From a virus: a stretch of DNA of 55,986 nt. This document shows, piece after piece, positions 30,591 to 39,145 of the stretch (within the stretch, counting starts at the first letter, position 1; each line of letters starts with the position of its first letter). Where the stretch lies: IMG/VR virus record IMGVR_UViG_3300043411_001213, positions 1 through 55,986 of that record; one strand, 5' to 3'. Made by a program: the position numbers and the translations under genes. The notes beneath the pieces were generated by a model. It saw only the letters and a program-made list of their open reading frames with translations, ran no database searches and was not told the DNA's origin.

Positions 30591-33500
30591 TTACCTCGAG
30601 ATCATGCGCGGGGCGCTCAGGGAGCGGTTGAATCGGCTGCCGGAACGCTGTGCCTCACCGCCCATCGCGTCAGCCAAGTCAAGGATCATCGAGCGACGAC
30701 CACGGCTGTCGATTTCCTCACGCTGTCCGGTGACGGTGTGCGGGGTCCCGTTGTTGTTGATGACCAACGAGAAGCCGCTGGAAGAGGCTGCCTGAACGCC
30801 CAACTTGCCGTCTGGTCCGCGCTTCAGCGGCATGATCGCTTCGGGACCCGCTTCGCCGAATACGCCAGCACCGTGTGCAAACGCGAAGAACTTCGGCGTG
30901 TCGTGGATCTGGTTGGCGTAAGCGTGCAGGCCTGGAGACTGCATCACACCGCCCATGGCAAAAGTTTTGTTGACGGACGGGCCGAGCGAGTCAGGACCTT
31001 TCGGGGACGACGATCCGAAGCCGAAGGCATTACCAAGAAGACCGAGCATGTTGGCGCTCAATGCCTTCATCTGCATCCTGACCATGTCCTTGATCATGCT
31101 GCTGACGAGATCGCCGAACGACATTTTGCCGGTCATCACGAACTCAGTCAGGGAGTCGGCCATGCTGTCGGACATCTTGTTGAAGATGTCACCAGCAGCC
31201 TTGGACATGTCGGTGATGTTCTTCAGGTTCTCGTCGTACGCCTTCTGCCAGCCACCCACGAAGGAAAGTTGGCGGGCGGCTTCTGCGTCGTCGAGTTTGG
31301 CCTTTGCATTGGCCTCGTCTTTTTGAGCGTTTGCAACATCAGGTGAGATTGACCCACGATCGAGGTTTTGTTGAATATCCTGAACAGCGCGCAGGCGCTG
31401 CTTTTCGATCCGCAACTGCTGAACTTCAAGGGTGGTTTTCCCAAGATACTCAATCTCGTTTTGCAGATCTTCGCTATAGCGTGCACTGGAGCGGGAAATG
31501 TCTTCAATCGCATTCTTTTCCGCAACTCGCATTTTGGTCAATTCGAGTTTTGCAGCCGCAGCCTGCTTAGCGATCTCCGCTTCCTTCTCTTGCAAATCGT
31601 TCCACGTTTTCAGAACGAGAGTAGAGTCCTCTCTCTGCACGGCCTCGGCAAGCGCAGCTTCGAGAACTTCTTTTTGAGTTTGAAGCAGGTTGCGGTTGGC
31701 TTCCTGCTTCGCATGGGCTGCTTCTACAGAAGAGATCGATTGTTCCGCAAGCTTTTGTTCAATCTCAAGAAGAGCGGCGTCTGTGCGCAACTTTTCGCGA
31801 TTCAGGTTCGACGACAGATTGTCATTGAACTTCGCACGCTCATCTTTTTGCGTGGAACGATCACCCCTCCCCTGCGGCTCCCACTTGCCGTCACCGGACC
31901 CGAGCAGGCTCTGGCCTGTTGCGTTCAACCGGCGATCGAGCTCCTTCTGGACAGCGCGAATGTCAGAACCACTCAGCTTTTTACCTTCGTAAGCATTGAG
32001 AAGCGTTTCGACAGCGGACGTGTCGACCTTTTTCTTGGCCGCATCGGCGTCGGCCTGGATATCCTTGAGGCGCTCGCGCCCTGTCTGAATAACAGAAGTC
32101 AGGTTGGCTGCGTCGTAGCGAATCTGATTGTTTTCAAGGTCTCGCAGTTTTCCGCGAGCCTTTGCTTCAGCCTCAACAAAGGCTGAATACTCACGCTCAG
32201 CCATGAAACGTTCGCGATAGCTGAGCGTTTCATCGTTCTTGCGGTCGATCGCGTTGTCGCGATTCTTGACGATGTCCGTGAGTTCCCTCTCGGCAGCGCT
32301 GGTATCCACTGCCTTACCGGACAATTGCAAGCGGTTTTTCTTCTCGAGAAGTTCGATTTCTTCGCGAAGCTTCCTGCTTTCACGATCCAGAGAATCGACA
32401 AACGTGTTGGCAGCATCAACAGCTGCCGGCATTTTCAGGACGTATTCGTTGATGGCGTATGCGAGACCGCCAAGGCCAACAACAACGGCGGTGATCGGGC
32501 TGGTCATCACGCTCAGCACTCGGCTGAGCATTCCGACACCGGTGGCCCCAGCCGCCACGCCAGCAGCGCTACCAGCCGCAAGCAGGCCGGCTCTCAGGCC
32601 TGCGAGTCCGCCTCCGGCAAGTGCTGCTTCGGCAGAGACAATAGCCATCGTTACGCCGAGGCCGCGGATCGCACCCGTAGCCATGTTTATGCCGCCAACA
32701 AGCAATCCGATACCTTTCCAGACCAGCCAAGCTTCGCCAAAACGAATGAGGGTCGGTGTAGCTTCAACGAGCACGGTAGCCAACTTGGACACGCTCTCAA
32801 CGATGCCGTTGATGGCCTCCTTGAACTGCGCCGAATCGGCGAGATTGCGCAGGGCCACCGCCAGATCCTTGGCCGCACCCTCGGATTTCTCGAAAGCCCC
32901 GATAAGGTTTGCCTGCATGGTGTTGAACGCCTGCTTGAACATTGCCGAAGCAGTCGATTCGAGTTGGGCACCAACTCGACGCATGAACCCGTCAGATTCG
33001 CTGATGGATTGATTGAGTTTGTCCCACTCTTCGCGGGTTTTACCCAACATCGCGATTGCTTCTTTGGCCCCGCGTTCACCGAACAAGGCCTGCAGGATAT
33101 TGACCTGCGACGCCTTGTCATACCCGGCAAGGATGCCCTTCAACTGATAGATGATTTCAGGGAAAGACTTCATGTTCCCCTGCGCATCCTTAGTCTCAAT
33201 GCCAAGTTGCTTGATCACCTTCGCCGCACCAGCGGTCGGTGCATACAACTCCTTCAACATGTTGCGCAACGCCGTGCCGGCAGCCGTGCCGCTGATGTTT
33301 ACCTTGGCCAGCAGCGTAAGTGCAGTCGCAGTGTCTTCCATGGACGCACCGTACTGCTCACCAACAACCGACGCCGTCTTCATGGCCTCGGTCATGCCCT
33401 GAACAGAAGTCTGCGAAAGTGCCGCAGCCTTGGCGAACACGTCGCCAATGTGAGCCATGTCACCAACGCCGAGATTGAAGGCGTTCATCACACCGGTGAG

Positions 33501-35018
33501 CGTGATGGCCGCTTGCTCCATGTTCATTTCGCCGACCGTCGCAAGGCTCATGGCCTGCGGAAGAGCGAGTAGCGAGTCAGTCGCACTCAGGCCAGCCTGA
33601 GACAGGATGCGCAGGCCGTTCGCCAATTCGACCGGGCCGTACATACTGGTCTTCGACAGAGACAACGCAGCCTTCCCAATGCCGGCGATAGACTCAGCGG
33701 TTTCACCACCGAGCGCCTTCACGAAGGTTAGTTGATAGGCGAATTCTGAACCGGCCTTGGCCGCCGCCACGAAGCCGCCAGATAGCGCGGCGCCGGCCAT
33801 CAACGGGACGGTGGCACCGTACGTCAGCCACAGGGCATTGAGGCCGCCAGCAAGACCACGGGCGGCGCTGTGCGCTTCCCACATGTGCTTGGGGAGGCCG
33901 CGGATCTTTTCTTCATGAGCCACAGCGGCACTAGCTGCCGTTTTATGAGAAGAAGCAACATTGGTGTTCGCCAACCTCAACTGTTCCAGTTGAGGGATGA
34001 GACCGACTATGCCTCGACCATAACGTGCGGTCGCGGTGTCGGCATCCAACAGGCTCGCTGCCGAAACCTTGTCGACGATGCTCTGCTGACCACTCGGCCC
34101 GGCATGTAGAAAATTACCGTAAATTTTTTGAGACGCATCGCCCTTACGACGGTTGCTTTCGGCCAGTTTCGCAGCGTCAGAATTGATGGCCGCGTAATGC
34201 GCCTCAAGCAGAAGCTTGGTCTCTGCCCGTTGCTTTGCAAGGTTCTTGGCAATGGAATCGGAGGCGAGCTCTTCAGGGGTCCAGGCTCTGGAATTGACTG
34301 CGCTCGCAGCCGAAGCCTTTCGAGATGCCGCGGCCACCGCAGCGATCGTGCTCGCGTCCTTTGAAACTCCAGCGTAATGCGCCTCAAGCAGAAGCTTGGT
34401 CTCTGCCCGTTGCTTAGCAAGGTTCTTAGCAATGGAATCGGAAGCGAGCTCTTCAGGGGTCCAGGCTCTGGAATTGACAGTCTGTCGAGCGACCTTGGCC
34501 GCTGCAGCATTCATCTCTGAAATCTTGGCAAGGTTCAACGCGTGAGCCTCAACCCACGCCTTGTCGTATTGAACAGACGCCTCGAACGCTTTCCGAGCTT
34601 CGGCAGTGACCTGCCCAGCAAAATTGCGATCAATCTTGAATGACCACGAAACTTGTTGATTTGCCAGACCGCGGGTTGCCGAGGCGATGCCCTCGAGCTG
34701 CTTCTTTACGCTTTCGGCCGCATCACCGAGACCCTGCTTTAGCTTGTAGCTGAATCCGGTGAAACTCTGGCCGTAAGAAGCCGACAGCGTGCTTGCACTG
34801 CCAGCCAATTTGGCGTTGAGCACTGCCACTTCAGTTTCAAGCGTCTTGATCTTGCCGATAGACGAATCGACATCGCGGCCGACGTTGCTCAGGCTGATCT
34901 TTACTTCGTGCGTACCATCGAGCTTGTTGAGGCGCTGCTCAAGTGCGTTCAGCTTCTCATCTGCTGAACCTGTGTTGACCTCAAGGGTCAGCGTGGCCGC
35001 TGCATTCACTCCACTCAT
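30591..35018 (-). CDS. Tape measure protein (1475 aa)
   Basis: Determines tail length and is ejected during infection. Long helical protein with N-terminal heptads (LNALEQRLNKLD...), a hydrophobic region around 'LMAGAALSGGFVAAAKAGSEF', a TP901-type core ('KTSMYGPVELANGLRILSQAGLSATDSLLALPQAMSL', 'TVGEMNMEQAA', 'GTALRNMLKELY'), two hydrophobic segments (GLLVGGINMATGAIRGLG; GLLAAGSAAGVAAGATGVGML), long coiled coils and a lambda H-like C-terminus (KMSDSMADSLTEFVMTGKMSFGDLVSSMIKDM...). At about 1475 residues a tail of roughly 200 nm would be expected from the usual ruler relation. It contains a 36-residue segment present twice, 60 residues apart. Confidence 0.92.
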   Translation of the reverse strand: MSGVNAAATLTLEVNTGSADEKLNALEQRLNKLDGTHEVKISLSNVGRDVDSSIGKIKTLETEVAVLNAKLAGSASTLSASYGQSFTGFSYKLKQGLGDAAESVKKQLEGIASATRGLANQQVSWSFKIDRNFAGQVTAEARKAFEASVQYDKAWVEAHALNLAKISEMNAAAAKVARQTVNSRAWTPEELASDSIAKNLAKQRAETKLLLEAHYAGVSKDASTIAAVAAASRKASAASAVNSRAWTPEELASDSIAKNLAKQRAETKLLLEAHYAAINSDAAKLAESNRRKGDASQKIYGNFLHAGPSGQQSIVDKVSAASLLDADTATARYGRGIVGLIPQLEQLRLANTNVASSHKTAASAAVAHEEKIRGLPKHMWEAHSAARGLAGGLNALWLTYGATVPLMAGAALSGGFVAAAKAGSEFAYQLTFVKALGGETAESIAGIGKAALSLSKTSMYGPVELANGLRILSQAGLSATDSLLALPQAMSLATVGEMNMEQAAITLTGVMNAFNLGVGDMAHIGDVFAKAAALSQTSVQGMTEAMKTASVVGEQYGASMEDTATALTLLAKVNISGTAAGTALRNMLKELYAPTAGAAKVIKQLGIETKDAQGNMKSFPEIIYQLKGILAGYDKASQVNILQALFGERGAKEAIAMLGKTREEWDKLNQSISESDGFMRRVGAQLESTASAMFKQAFNTMQANLIGAFEKSEGAAKDLAVALRNLADSAQFKEAINGIVESVSKLATVLVEATPTLIRFGEAWLVWKGIGLLVGGINMATGAIRGLGVTMAIVSAEAALAGGGLAGLRAGLLAAGSAAGVAAGATGVGMLSRVLSVMTSPITAVVVGLGGLAYAINEYVLKMPAAVDAANTFVDSLDRESRKLREEIELLEKKNRLQLSGKAVDTSAAERELTDIVKNRDNAIDRKNDETLSYRERFMAEREYSAFVEAEAKARGKLRDLENNQIRYDAANLTSVIQTGRERLKDIQADADAAKKKVDTSAVETLLNAYEGKKLSGSDIRAVQKELDRRLNATGQSLLGSGDGKWEPQGRGDRSTQKDERAKFNDNLSSNLNREKLRTDAALLEIEQKLAEQSISSVEAAHAKQEANRNLLQTQKEVLEAALAEAVQREDSTLVLKTWNDLQEKEAEIAKQAAAAKLELTKMRVAEKNAIEDISRSSARYSEDLQNEIEYLGKTTLEVQQLRIEKQRLRAVQDIQQNLDRGSISPDVANAQKDEANAKAKLDDAEAARQLSFVGGWQKAYDENLKNITDMSKAAGDIFNKMSDSMADSLTEFVMTGKMSFGDLVSSMIKDMVRMQMKALSANMLGLLGNAFGFGSSSPKGPDSLGPSVNKTFAMGGVMQSPGLHAYANQIHDTPKFFAFAHGAGVFGEAGPEAIMPLKRGPDGKLGVQAASSSGFSLVINNNGTPHTVTGQREEIDSRGRRSMILDLADAMGGEAQRSGSRFNRSLSAPRMISR
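34192..34478 (-). repeat. Direct repeat inside tape measure gene (2 x 107 bp, period 180)
   Basis: The stretch 34192-34298 recurs at 34372-34478 with three differences. It encodes VNSRAWTPEELASDSIAKN and the following residues, in frame in both copies, giving a 60-residue duplication period. Near identity indicates a recent duplication or gene conversion. Confidence 0.93.
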
Positions 35019-35040
35019 TGGCCACGCTCCTTGTTGGTCA

Positions 35041-35337
35041 TTACGACGACTCTCGCATCTGTTTCAAGGCCTCTTGCTCCATCACCTGAATGCAGTTGAG
35101 AAGCTCTAGCCTGTCACGTTTTTTGATACCGTGAAGTTTACTAACATCGATCACTGAAGGGTAGGACAACCCTATCGCCCCTGCCGGCCCGCACACCCAT
35201 TGCGTGCTCAATTTCGAGAACAACATGAAGGCGTCGTAGTTTTCAGGCCAAATATCGGTGATCGACGTGTCCTCGACATCCTCACGGGTGATGCCGATTG
35301 CTGCCAGTTCAGCCTCGGAGGGCCCGGGTGCGTACAT
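35041..35337 (-). CDS. DUF1799-like tail chaperone (lambda T part)
   Basis: 98 residues reading MYAPGPSEAELAAIGITREDVEDTSI, then FMLFSKLSTQWVCGPAGAIGLSY, as in DUF1799 proteins, the T-like half of siphovirus tail assembly chaperones. The ATG at 35337 has no Shine-Dalgarno sequence, and the same frame is open upstream to the slippery heptamer at 35358-35364, so the protein is most likely made as the extension of the G-like protein by a -1 ribosomal frameshift (35672-35041). Sits immediately upstream of the tape measure gene, as in lambda. Confidence 0.75.
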   Translation of the reverse strand: MYAPGPSEAELAAIGITREDVEDTSITDIWPENYDAFMLFSKLSTQWVCGPAGAIGLSYPSVIDVSKLHGIKKRDRLELLNCIQVMEQEALKQMRESS

Positions 35338-35354
35338 CCGGGCCGCGAGGTCGA

Positions 35355-35672
35355 TCAGTTTTTTGAGCGTCCTTCCAGGAGAGCCCGGTTGTACGCTTCA
35401 AAAATAGCGCGGGATGCGCCAGGGTAGGCGTCGAGCAGGGTGGCGAGTGCTTCGGGAGAGTATTTCTCATCGACACCAGACCAGCCAGCAATCAACTCAC
35501 CAAGTGCGTCCGCGTCCTCGCGTGCGTTCTCGCCCTCGCCCAAGGAGTCGATGTACGACTTCAGTGCCTTACGGCCCTTGTGCTTGAACTCGAACGTGAT
35601 TTTGCCTTCCCCATCAACAGTGGGGATGGCAACTTCAGCTTTGAACGTCGGATTGGGTTGCAGTTTGAACAT
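35355..35672 (-). CDS. Tail assembly chaperone (lambda G-like)
   Basis: 105 residues starting MFKLQPNPTFKAEVAIPT, with FEFKHKGRKALKSYIDSL and GVDEKYSPEALATLLDAYPG, typical of G-like chaperones that coat the tape measure during tail assembly. The frame ends ...EGRSKN-stop, and the A-AAA-AAC heptamer lies at the codons just before the stop. Located between the tail tube gene and the tape measure gene. A terminator-like hairpin precedes it, so it may be transcribed at a lower level than the tail tube. Confidence 0.8.
   Translation of the reverse strand: MFKLQPNPTFKAEVAIPTVDGEGKITFEFKHKGRKALKSYIDSLGEGENAREDADALGELIAGWSGVDEKYSPEALATLLDAYPGASRAIFEAYNRALLEGRSKN
35358..35364 (-). promoter_or_regulatory. 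Programmed -1 frameshift site (A AAA AAC)
   Basis: On the - strand the codons are TCA AAA AAC TGA. The heptamer A-AAA-AAC is in the correct phase for a simultaneous P- and A-site slip (X XXY YYZ). After slipping, the reading frame passes L-I-D-L-A-A-R straight into MYAPGP of the T-like gene with no stop. This is the G/GT arrangement conserved in lambda-like tails. Confidence 0.85.
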
Positions 35673-35706
35673 TTGTTTTCGCCTTGATAAAGCGCCCTGA
35701 GTTGAA

Positions 35707-35803
35707 GTTCCACCGGCCTGACCTCAAGGCGCGAAAGTCCGGGTTGCAACCCGTGGCCGGTGGGAACACTGAAAACCGCGGACTAAACACAGCCCGCGGT
35801 TTT
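35707..35803 (-). terminator. Terminator after tail tube gene plus adjacent branched repeat
   Basis: AAAACCGCGG 35772-35781 pairs with CCGCGGTTTT 35794-35803 over a 12-base loop; read on the - strand the stem is followed by TTTT, a good intrinsic terminator after the tail tube stop at 35812. Next to it CCACCGGCC 35710-35718 pairs with GGCCGGTGG 35755-35763 (extended by GTTC/GAAC), enclosing the palindrome CGGGTTGCAACCCG 35740-35753. The second structure is not needed for termination and lies just before the chaperone gene. Confidence 0.75.
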
Positions 35804-35811
35804 GTCAGCTA

Positions 35812-36465
35812 TCACGATGCGTAACGAACCGGTTCAGCCGCATAGGACAGGCTGATCTGGGAAGTCATTGCTTCGTTGATGGTGACGGACGGCACGCGCT
35901 GCAGCGACCAATAAGCGTTCGCGACCAGCTTGGAGCCATTCGGGAAGGCCATGAGCAGGCCGTACGGACTGCGAGCGTCAGAAGCAGCGGACACGTCGGC
36001 GTACCACGTCAGCGTCGGGTCATCGTAAACGTCGATGTTCATCGAAACGGCATTGCGAATGGTTGGAACCTGCTTGGCAACCACGTCGTCGATGGCAGTG
36101 ACGTTGGCGAATTGCATGTCACCACCGGAAGCGGACAGGCCCTTGACTTGAGACAGGGCGGTCCATGCGCCGATCTTGCGAATCGAACCAATGCCGGTGC
36201 CGGCCGGATACTTACTGGTGTCGGTAGTGTTGATGCCTTCAAGGTAAAGCGTGGAGCCAGTGGTGCCGGCACCAGCACGAACGACGCGCTTGTCGAGCAA
36301 ACCCCAACCGGAGGTGATTTCGAAAAACTCACCAACAGCAATGCTGTGGGCAGACGCGGTCGTGGCGACTGCGGTGGATGCGTTGGTCAGGGTGCTAACG
36401 GCGATCGAGGCGGCGTAGGTTTTCGCAACCTGCATCGACACACCAGTAGAAAGGGTAATAGCCAT
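35812..36465 (-). CDS. Major tail (tube) protein
   Basis: 217 residues starting MAITLSTGVSMQVAKTYAASIAV, with AAGGAG at 36473-36478. Body is beta-rich (EFFEITSGWGLLDKRVVRAG, IRKIGAWTALSQVKGLSASGGDMQF, SVTINEAMTSQISLSYA), like lambda V/tail tube proteins that stack as hexamers around the tape measure. It is flanked by its own hairpin leader and a terminator, which fits high-level expression of a multi-copy virion protein. Assignment rests on position between the tail terminator and the chaperones and on composition. Confidence 0.8.
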   Translation of the reverse strand: MAITLSTGVSMQVAKTYAASIAVSTLTNASTAVATTASAHSIAVGEFFEITSGWGLLDKRVVRAGAGTTGSTLYLEGINTTDTSKYPAGTGIGSIRKIGAWTALSQVKGLSASGGDMQFANVTAIDDVVAKQVPTIRNAVSMNIDVYDDPTLTWYADVSAASDARSPYGLLMAFPNGSKLVANAYWSLQRVPSVTINEAMTSQISLSYAAEPVRYAS

Positions 36466-36478
36466 GGTGAAACTCCTT

Positions 36479-36550
36479 ACAGTGCACTGTGAATTTGTCT
36501 GCGCGAATGCGCAGAAGTCACTTAGCCTGGGGAGGCCTCCTGACTAAGTG
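36479..36550 (-). other. Hairpin-rich leader of tail tube gene
   Basis: Palindrome ACAGTGCACTGT 36479-36490 directly upstream of the ribosome-binding site; TCTGCGC 36498-36504 with GCGCAGA 36509-36515; CACTTAG 36519-36525 with CTAAGTG 36544-36550 enclosing the palindrome GGAGGCCTCC 36531-36540. The stem next to the Shine-Dalgarno could modulate initiation or mark a processing site. I see no convincing promoter in the remaining 45 bases. Confidence 0.65.
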
Positions 36551-36596
36551 CTTGGATGGTACGAAATAAAATGTACTTATGGAAGTATCAGCGATA

Positions 36597-37010
36597 TCAA
36601 TAGGTGGAGTTGAAACTAAACTCGACCTTCAACTCTTCTGAGACCCATCCGTCTCGCGGAACCCGCTTGCCTGGCCGCGGCACAGCGCACTGCACACCGC
36701 TGACCTTTACGAGTTTGAACAGACTCGTCAGGTAATCGAACATTGACAGCTTCGTGCGCGTACCCGTGCCCTCTTTCGTGAACAAGGTCAACACCACTTC
36801 CCCAGTCACCTCATGACTCGGCGACGCATCGATGTCGTACTGGAAGGCGTCCATGAAATCGATCTCAACACGCAGGAAACAGTCTCCGACACTGTTCATA
36901 TCTATCTTCAGAGTGTTGTCATAGAAGATACGGTTGGACGGGTAGGTGGTCGTCCAGCCGGTGTTGATATGGGCGACGAGCGCGTCACGGGCAGAAACGT
37001 AGGTGCTCAT
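36597..37010 (-). CDS. Tail terminator-like protein (lambda U position)
   Basis: 137 residues starting MSTYVSARDALVAHINTGW. The sequence is alpha/beta with 'NRIFYDNTLKIDMNSVGDCFLRVEIDF' and 'HEVTGEVVLTLFTKEGTGTRTKLSMFDYLTSLF', a layout like lambda U and related tail-end proteins that stop tube growth and join the head. Its position directly upstream of the tail tube gene supports this. It overlaps the preceding gene by ATGA. Confidence 0.6.
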   Translation of the reverse strand: MSTYVSARDALVAHINTGWTTTYPSNRIFYDNTLKIDMNSVGDCFLRVEIDFMDAFQYDIDASPSHEVTGEVVLTLFTKEGTGTRTKLSMFDYLTSLFKLVKVSGVQCAVPRPGKRVPRDGWVSEELKVEFSFNSTY

Positions 37011-37537
37011 AGTTGCGACGTCCTCAAGGTGGTCAATTTCATGGCGTCAATGATCTTGTAACGATTGCGCACGAAGTAAGCGCCCCGCTGCACCACGCGA
37101 TCGGCGTTCGGGTTGACCGGGCGGAAGTCGATCTGCCCGTTCTCGATCTTCCAGGCGTAGGCTTCTTCGTGGCTGGACGAGTTCGACAGAAAGATCGGCG
37201 TGCCTAGCGGTGCCTTGCGGGCTCGGGCCGCGCCGGCAACCGCATGCATCTTGGCAAAGTCGATCGCCTCCTCGTCGCCCTTTTCATACGGCTCAACCTC
37301 GTCGCCACGCAACGAGGCATTTGCCTCTTTCTGATAGAAATTCAGCGGGTCATCACGGGCAACAAACGATGGTGTGTACGGTGTCAGCTGCCAATTGGCG
37401 ACAAACTGCCCGGAATACTGCGGGCTCTGATACAGGATCTCGTTCAGTGCCGTTTCGGCAAGGCCAACGGCTGCCTCCTGCGCCGCCCGCTTGGTCTGCG
37501 CAATGAAGCCGGCTATCTGGTCAGTGAACTTACTCAC
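37007..37537 (-). CDS. Neck/tail-completion protein (HK97 gp10-like position)
   Basis: 176 residues if started at the GTG at 37537 (GTGAGTAAG), which overlaps the upstream stop as GTGA and has GAGGCGAG before it; a longer frame from 37597 lies within the neighbour. Features: VSKFTDQIAGFIAQTKRAAQE, LNEILYQSPQYSGQFVANWQLT, GTPIFLSNSSSHEEAYAWKIENG. 'YSGxxxxNWQ' followed by 'IxNxxxYA' is the typical pattern of HK97 gp10-like neck proteins. Probably part of the head-to-tail connector. Confidence 0.65.
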   Translation of the reverse strand: MSKFTDQIAGFIAQTKRAAQEAAVGLAETALNEILYQSPQYSGQFVANWQLTPYTPSFVARDDPLNFYQKEANASLRGDEVEPYEKGDEEAIDFAKMHAVAGAARARKAPLGTPIFLSNSSSHEEAYAWKIENGQIDFRPVNPNADRVVQRGAYFVRNRYKIIDAMKLTTLRTSQL

Positions 37538-38367
37538 GCTCGCCTCATGTGCAGGCTGACAGTGGTACCCTCGTCCTGCACAGACAACACACGCCACACA
37601 CCATCAGACAATGTCAACAAATCAGACGGGGCTACGCTCGGCATCGCCGTTTTCAGCGCCATCACCTGAATGTCACCGCGCTGGTAGGTTTCGTCGGCTT
37701 TGGTCAGGTAGTGGAAGTGCTCTGACCACTTGACGCGAAGCACGCGTACGCTGGAATTTGAAGCGCTATACGTGTCGGTCACCGGATCATAGGTGCGGTC
37801 ACCGTAGGTCACCGTCTCGAACGCAGGCTCGTCAAGTTCGTTGGCCAGCGCAATGCGCAAACCGCTTGTGCTGATGTACGACTGCTTCACCAGGAACCAC
37901 TTGCCGTCCAACTGGATCAAGCTGTCGGCAGGTGCCGACTCGCTGCCGGCGAGGAACACTTGATACTGCGGCGGGTAGCGAGAATTGTCGTTGGCCTCGG
38001 GCATGTACTTGCTGAAGACCAAGGCGGCGTAAGCTGTGACCGGTGCGGTCTGGGCAATGGCGCTGGCGATCGAGTGAAGATTGGCAAGGCCCGTGGCCCC
38101 CTGAATGACGTAGGACACGCGGATGACCTCGCCCATCCAATAGTCAGGTGCTCCGTGACCCACGACGTATTGTTCACCGTCGATAGTGATCGCGCCGCGG
38201 GCAGGCATGACGATCTCTGGCGCCGCAGAAACCATCCGCTTCGTAACCGAAGTGCCGTCAATCTTACTGAAGCTCATCGGTTCGTACTGCACCATGAACG
38301 TGGTGGTGCCGTAAGCGTCCTGCGCCTGAACGTTGTCGAACTTGCGAGCCACGCGCTTCAGCTTCAT
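37534..38367 (-). CDS. Virion neck-region protein, unknown family (277 aa)
   Basis: Begins MKLKRVARKFDNVQAQDAYGTTTF and is entirely beta-rich, with no membrane or catalytic motif. The C-terminal part (SVRVLRVKWSEHFHYLTKADETYQRGDIQVMALKTAMPSV...GVWRVLSVQDEGTTVSLHMRR) resembles the short head-closure folds whose final strand is a 'V.SV...G....H.R' barrel edge. Position between the connector and gp10-like genes implies a head-closure or neck role. Overlaps both neighbours by ATGA/GTGA. Confidence 0.55.
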   Translation of the reverse strand: MKLKRVARKFDNVQAQDAYGTTTFMVQYEPMSFSKIDGTSVTKRMVSAAPEIVMPARGAITIDGEQYVVGHGAPDYWMGEVIRVSYVIQGATGLANLHSIASAIAQTAPVTAYAALVFSKYMPEANDNSRYPPQYQVFLAGSESAPADSLIQLDGKWFLVKQSYISTSGLRIALANELDEPAFETVTYGDRTYDPVTDTYSASNSSVRVLRVKWSEHFHYLTKADETYQRGDIQVMALKTAMPSVAPSDLLTLSDGVWRVLSVQDEGTTVSLHMRRA

Positions 38368-38846
38368 ACGTTGGTGATCGGATCGGTTCCGAGGCCGACC
38401 TTGGTAAAATAAACTCGCGCAGTCACCGAGGCTGACGAAGATCCAAGTGCTGTGAATGCCTGCATCAACTTGGTCTTGGCCCGGTCATATTCTTTCTTGA
38501 CAGAAGAGATCACGTCTTTGTACGGGTTGTCGAAGCGTGTCGCCTGAGCCTTGCCGTCGGTTTCCTGCTTCAGTGCAAACAACGGCAGACTACCCGACAG
38601 CTGCTTGGCCAATGCAAATGTTGCGAACAACTTGGCGCTGTTCAGGAACCGGAGTTCGGCATCAGTCGGACTGGCGATTGCCGCCGTACTGGTGAATGTT
38701 GCTGGTAGAGTGAGACTGACTTCTTCGAGCTCCATGGTCAGATAGTTCTCGTACACGGTGAGCCCCAACGTACTGTCCTCGATGTCAGTGACGTCGACCC
38801 CAAGCACGGCCCGAACTTCGTCCGGTGTGGTGTATTCGGCGATCAT
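38364..38846 (-). CDS. Head-tail connector-like protein (160 aa)
   Basis: Starts MIAEYTTPDEVRAVLGVDVTDIEDSTLGLTVYENYL; 'YTTPDEVRAVLGV...ED..L' followed by long helices (AELRFLNSAKLFATFALAKQL, NPYKDVISSVKKEYDRAKTKLMQAF) is the layout of gp6-like head-tail adaptor proteins. Overlaps the genes on both sides by ATGA. Role inferred from helical pattern and position after the capsid genes. Confidence 0.6.
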   Translation of the reverse strand: MIAEYTTPDEVRAVLGVDVTDIEDSTLGLTVYENYLTMELEEVSLTLPATFTSTAAIASPTDAELRFLNSAKLFATFALAKQLSGSLPLFALKQETDGKAQATRFDNPYKDVISSVKKEYDRAKTKLMQAFTALGSSSASVTARVYFTKVGLGTDPITNV

Positions 38847-39025
38847 TCTTCAACGACCAGAACCAGACCGCGATCGATGTTGTCCTGCAGCCACGGGTGC
38901 ATTTCAACAATGCTCGGCGTCTTGGTGATGTTCTTGTTCATGACCAGATCCACGAACAGGTCGAATTTGGAAATGACTTTGACAAGCTCGGGCTTCTGGG
39001 CTTTGGGTGCTTTTTGTTCGGCCAT
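38843..39025 (-). CDS. Small virion-module protein of unknown function (60 aa)
   Basis: MAEQKAPKAQKPELVKVISKFDLFVDLVMNKN, then 'TPSIVEMHPWLQDNIDRGLVLVVEE'. The Lys/Pro-rich start and 'HPWLQDNIDRGLV' resemble small proteins found right after the major capsid gene in siphoviruses (a FI-like position). AGGAG precedes the ATG. It was presumably directly downstream of the capsid gene before the opposite-strand endonuclease arrived. Confidence 0.6.
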   Translation of the reverse strand: MAEQKAPKAQKPELVKVISKFDLFVDLVMNKNITKTPSIVEMHPWLQDNIDRGLVLVVEE

Positions 39026-39084
39026 GATTTTCTCCTACGGATGCCCGATTCTATGGCGTCAGGTGTGTTGATGGAAGGTGACAC

Positions 39085-39112
39085 TTGACATTTGGAATTG
39101 CTCATGTAGTAT
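39085..39112 (+). promoter_or_regulatory. Promoter for the opposite-strand endonuclease gene
   Basis: TTGACA at 39085-39090 and TAGTAT at 39107-39112, 16-base spacer, pointing right toward the gene at 39146. It lies within the inverted repeat GTGACAC 39079-39085 / GTGTCAC 39118-39124, which may be an operator. The -35 is a perfect consensus match; the -10 matches at four of six positions. Confidence 0.6.
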
Positions 39113-39145
39113 TCATCGTGTCACTTGAATGAAAGCATACTAAGA

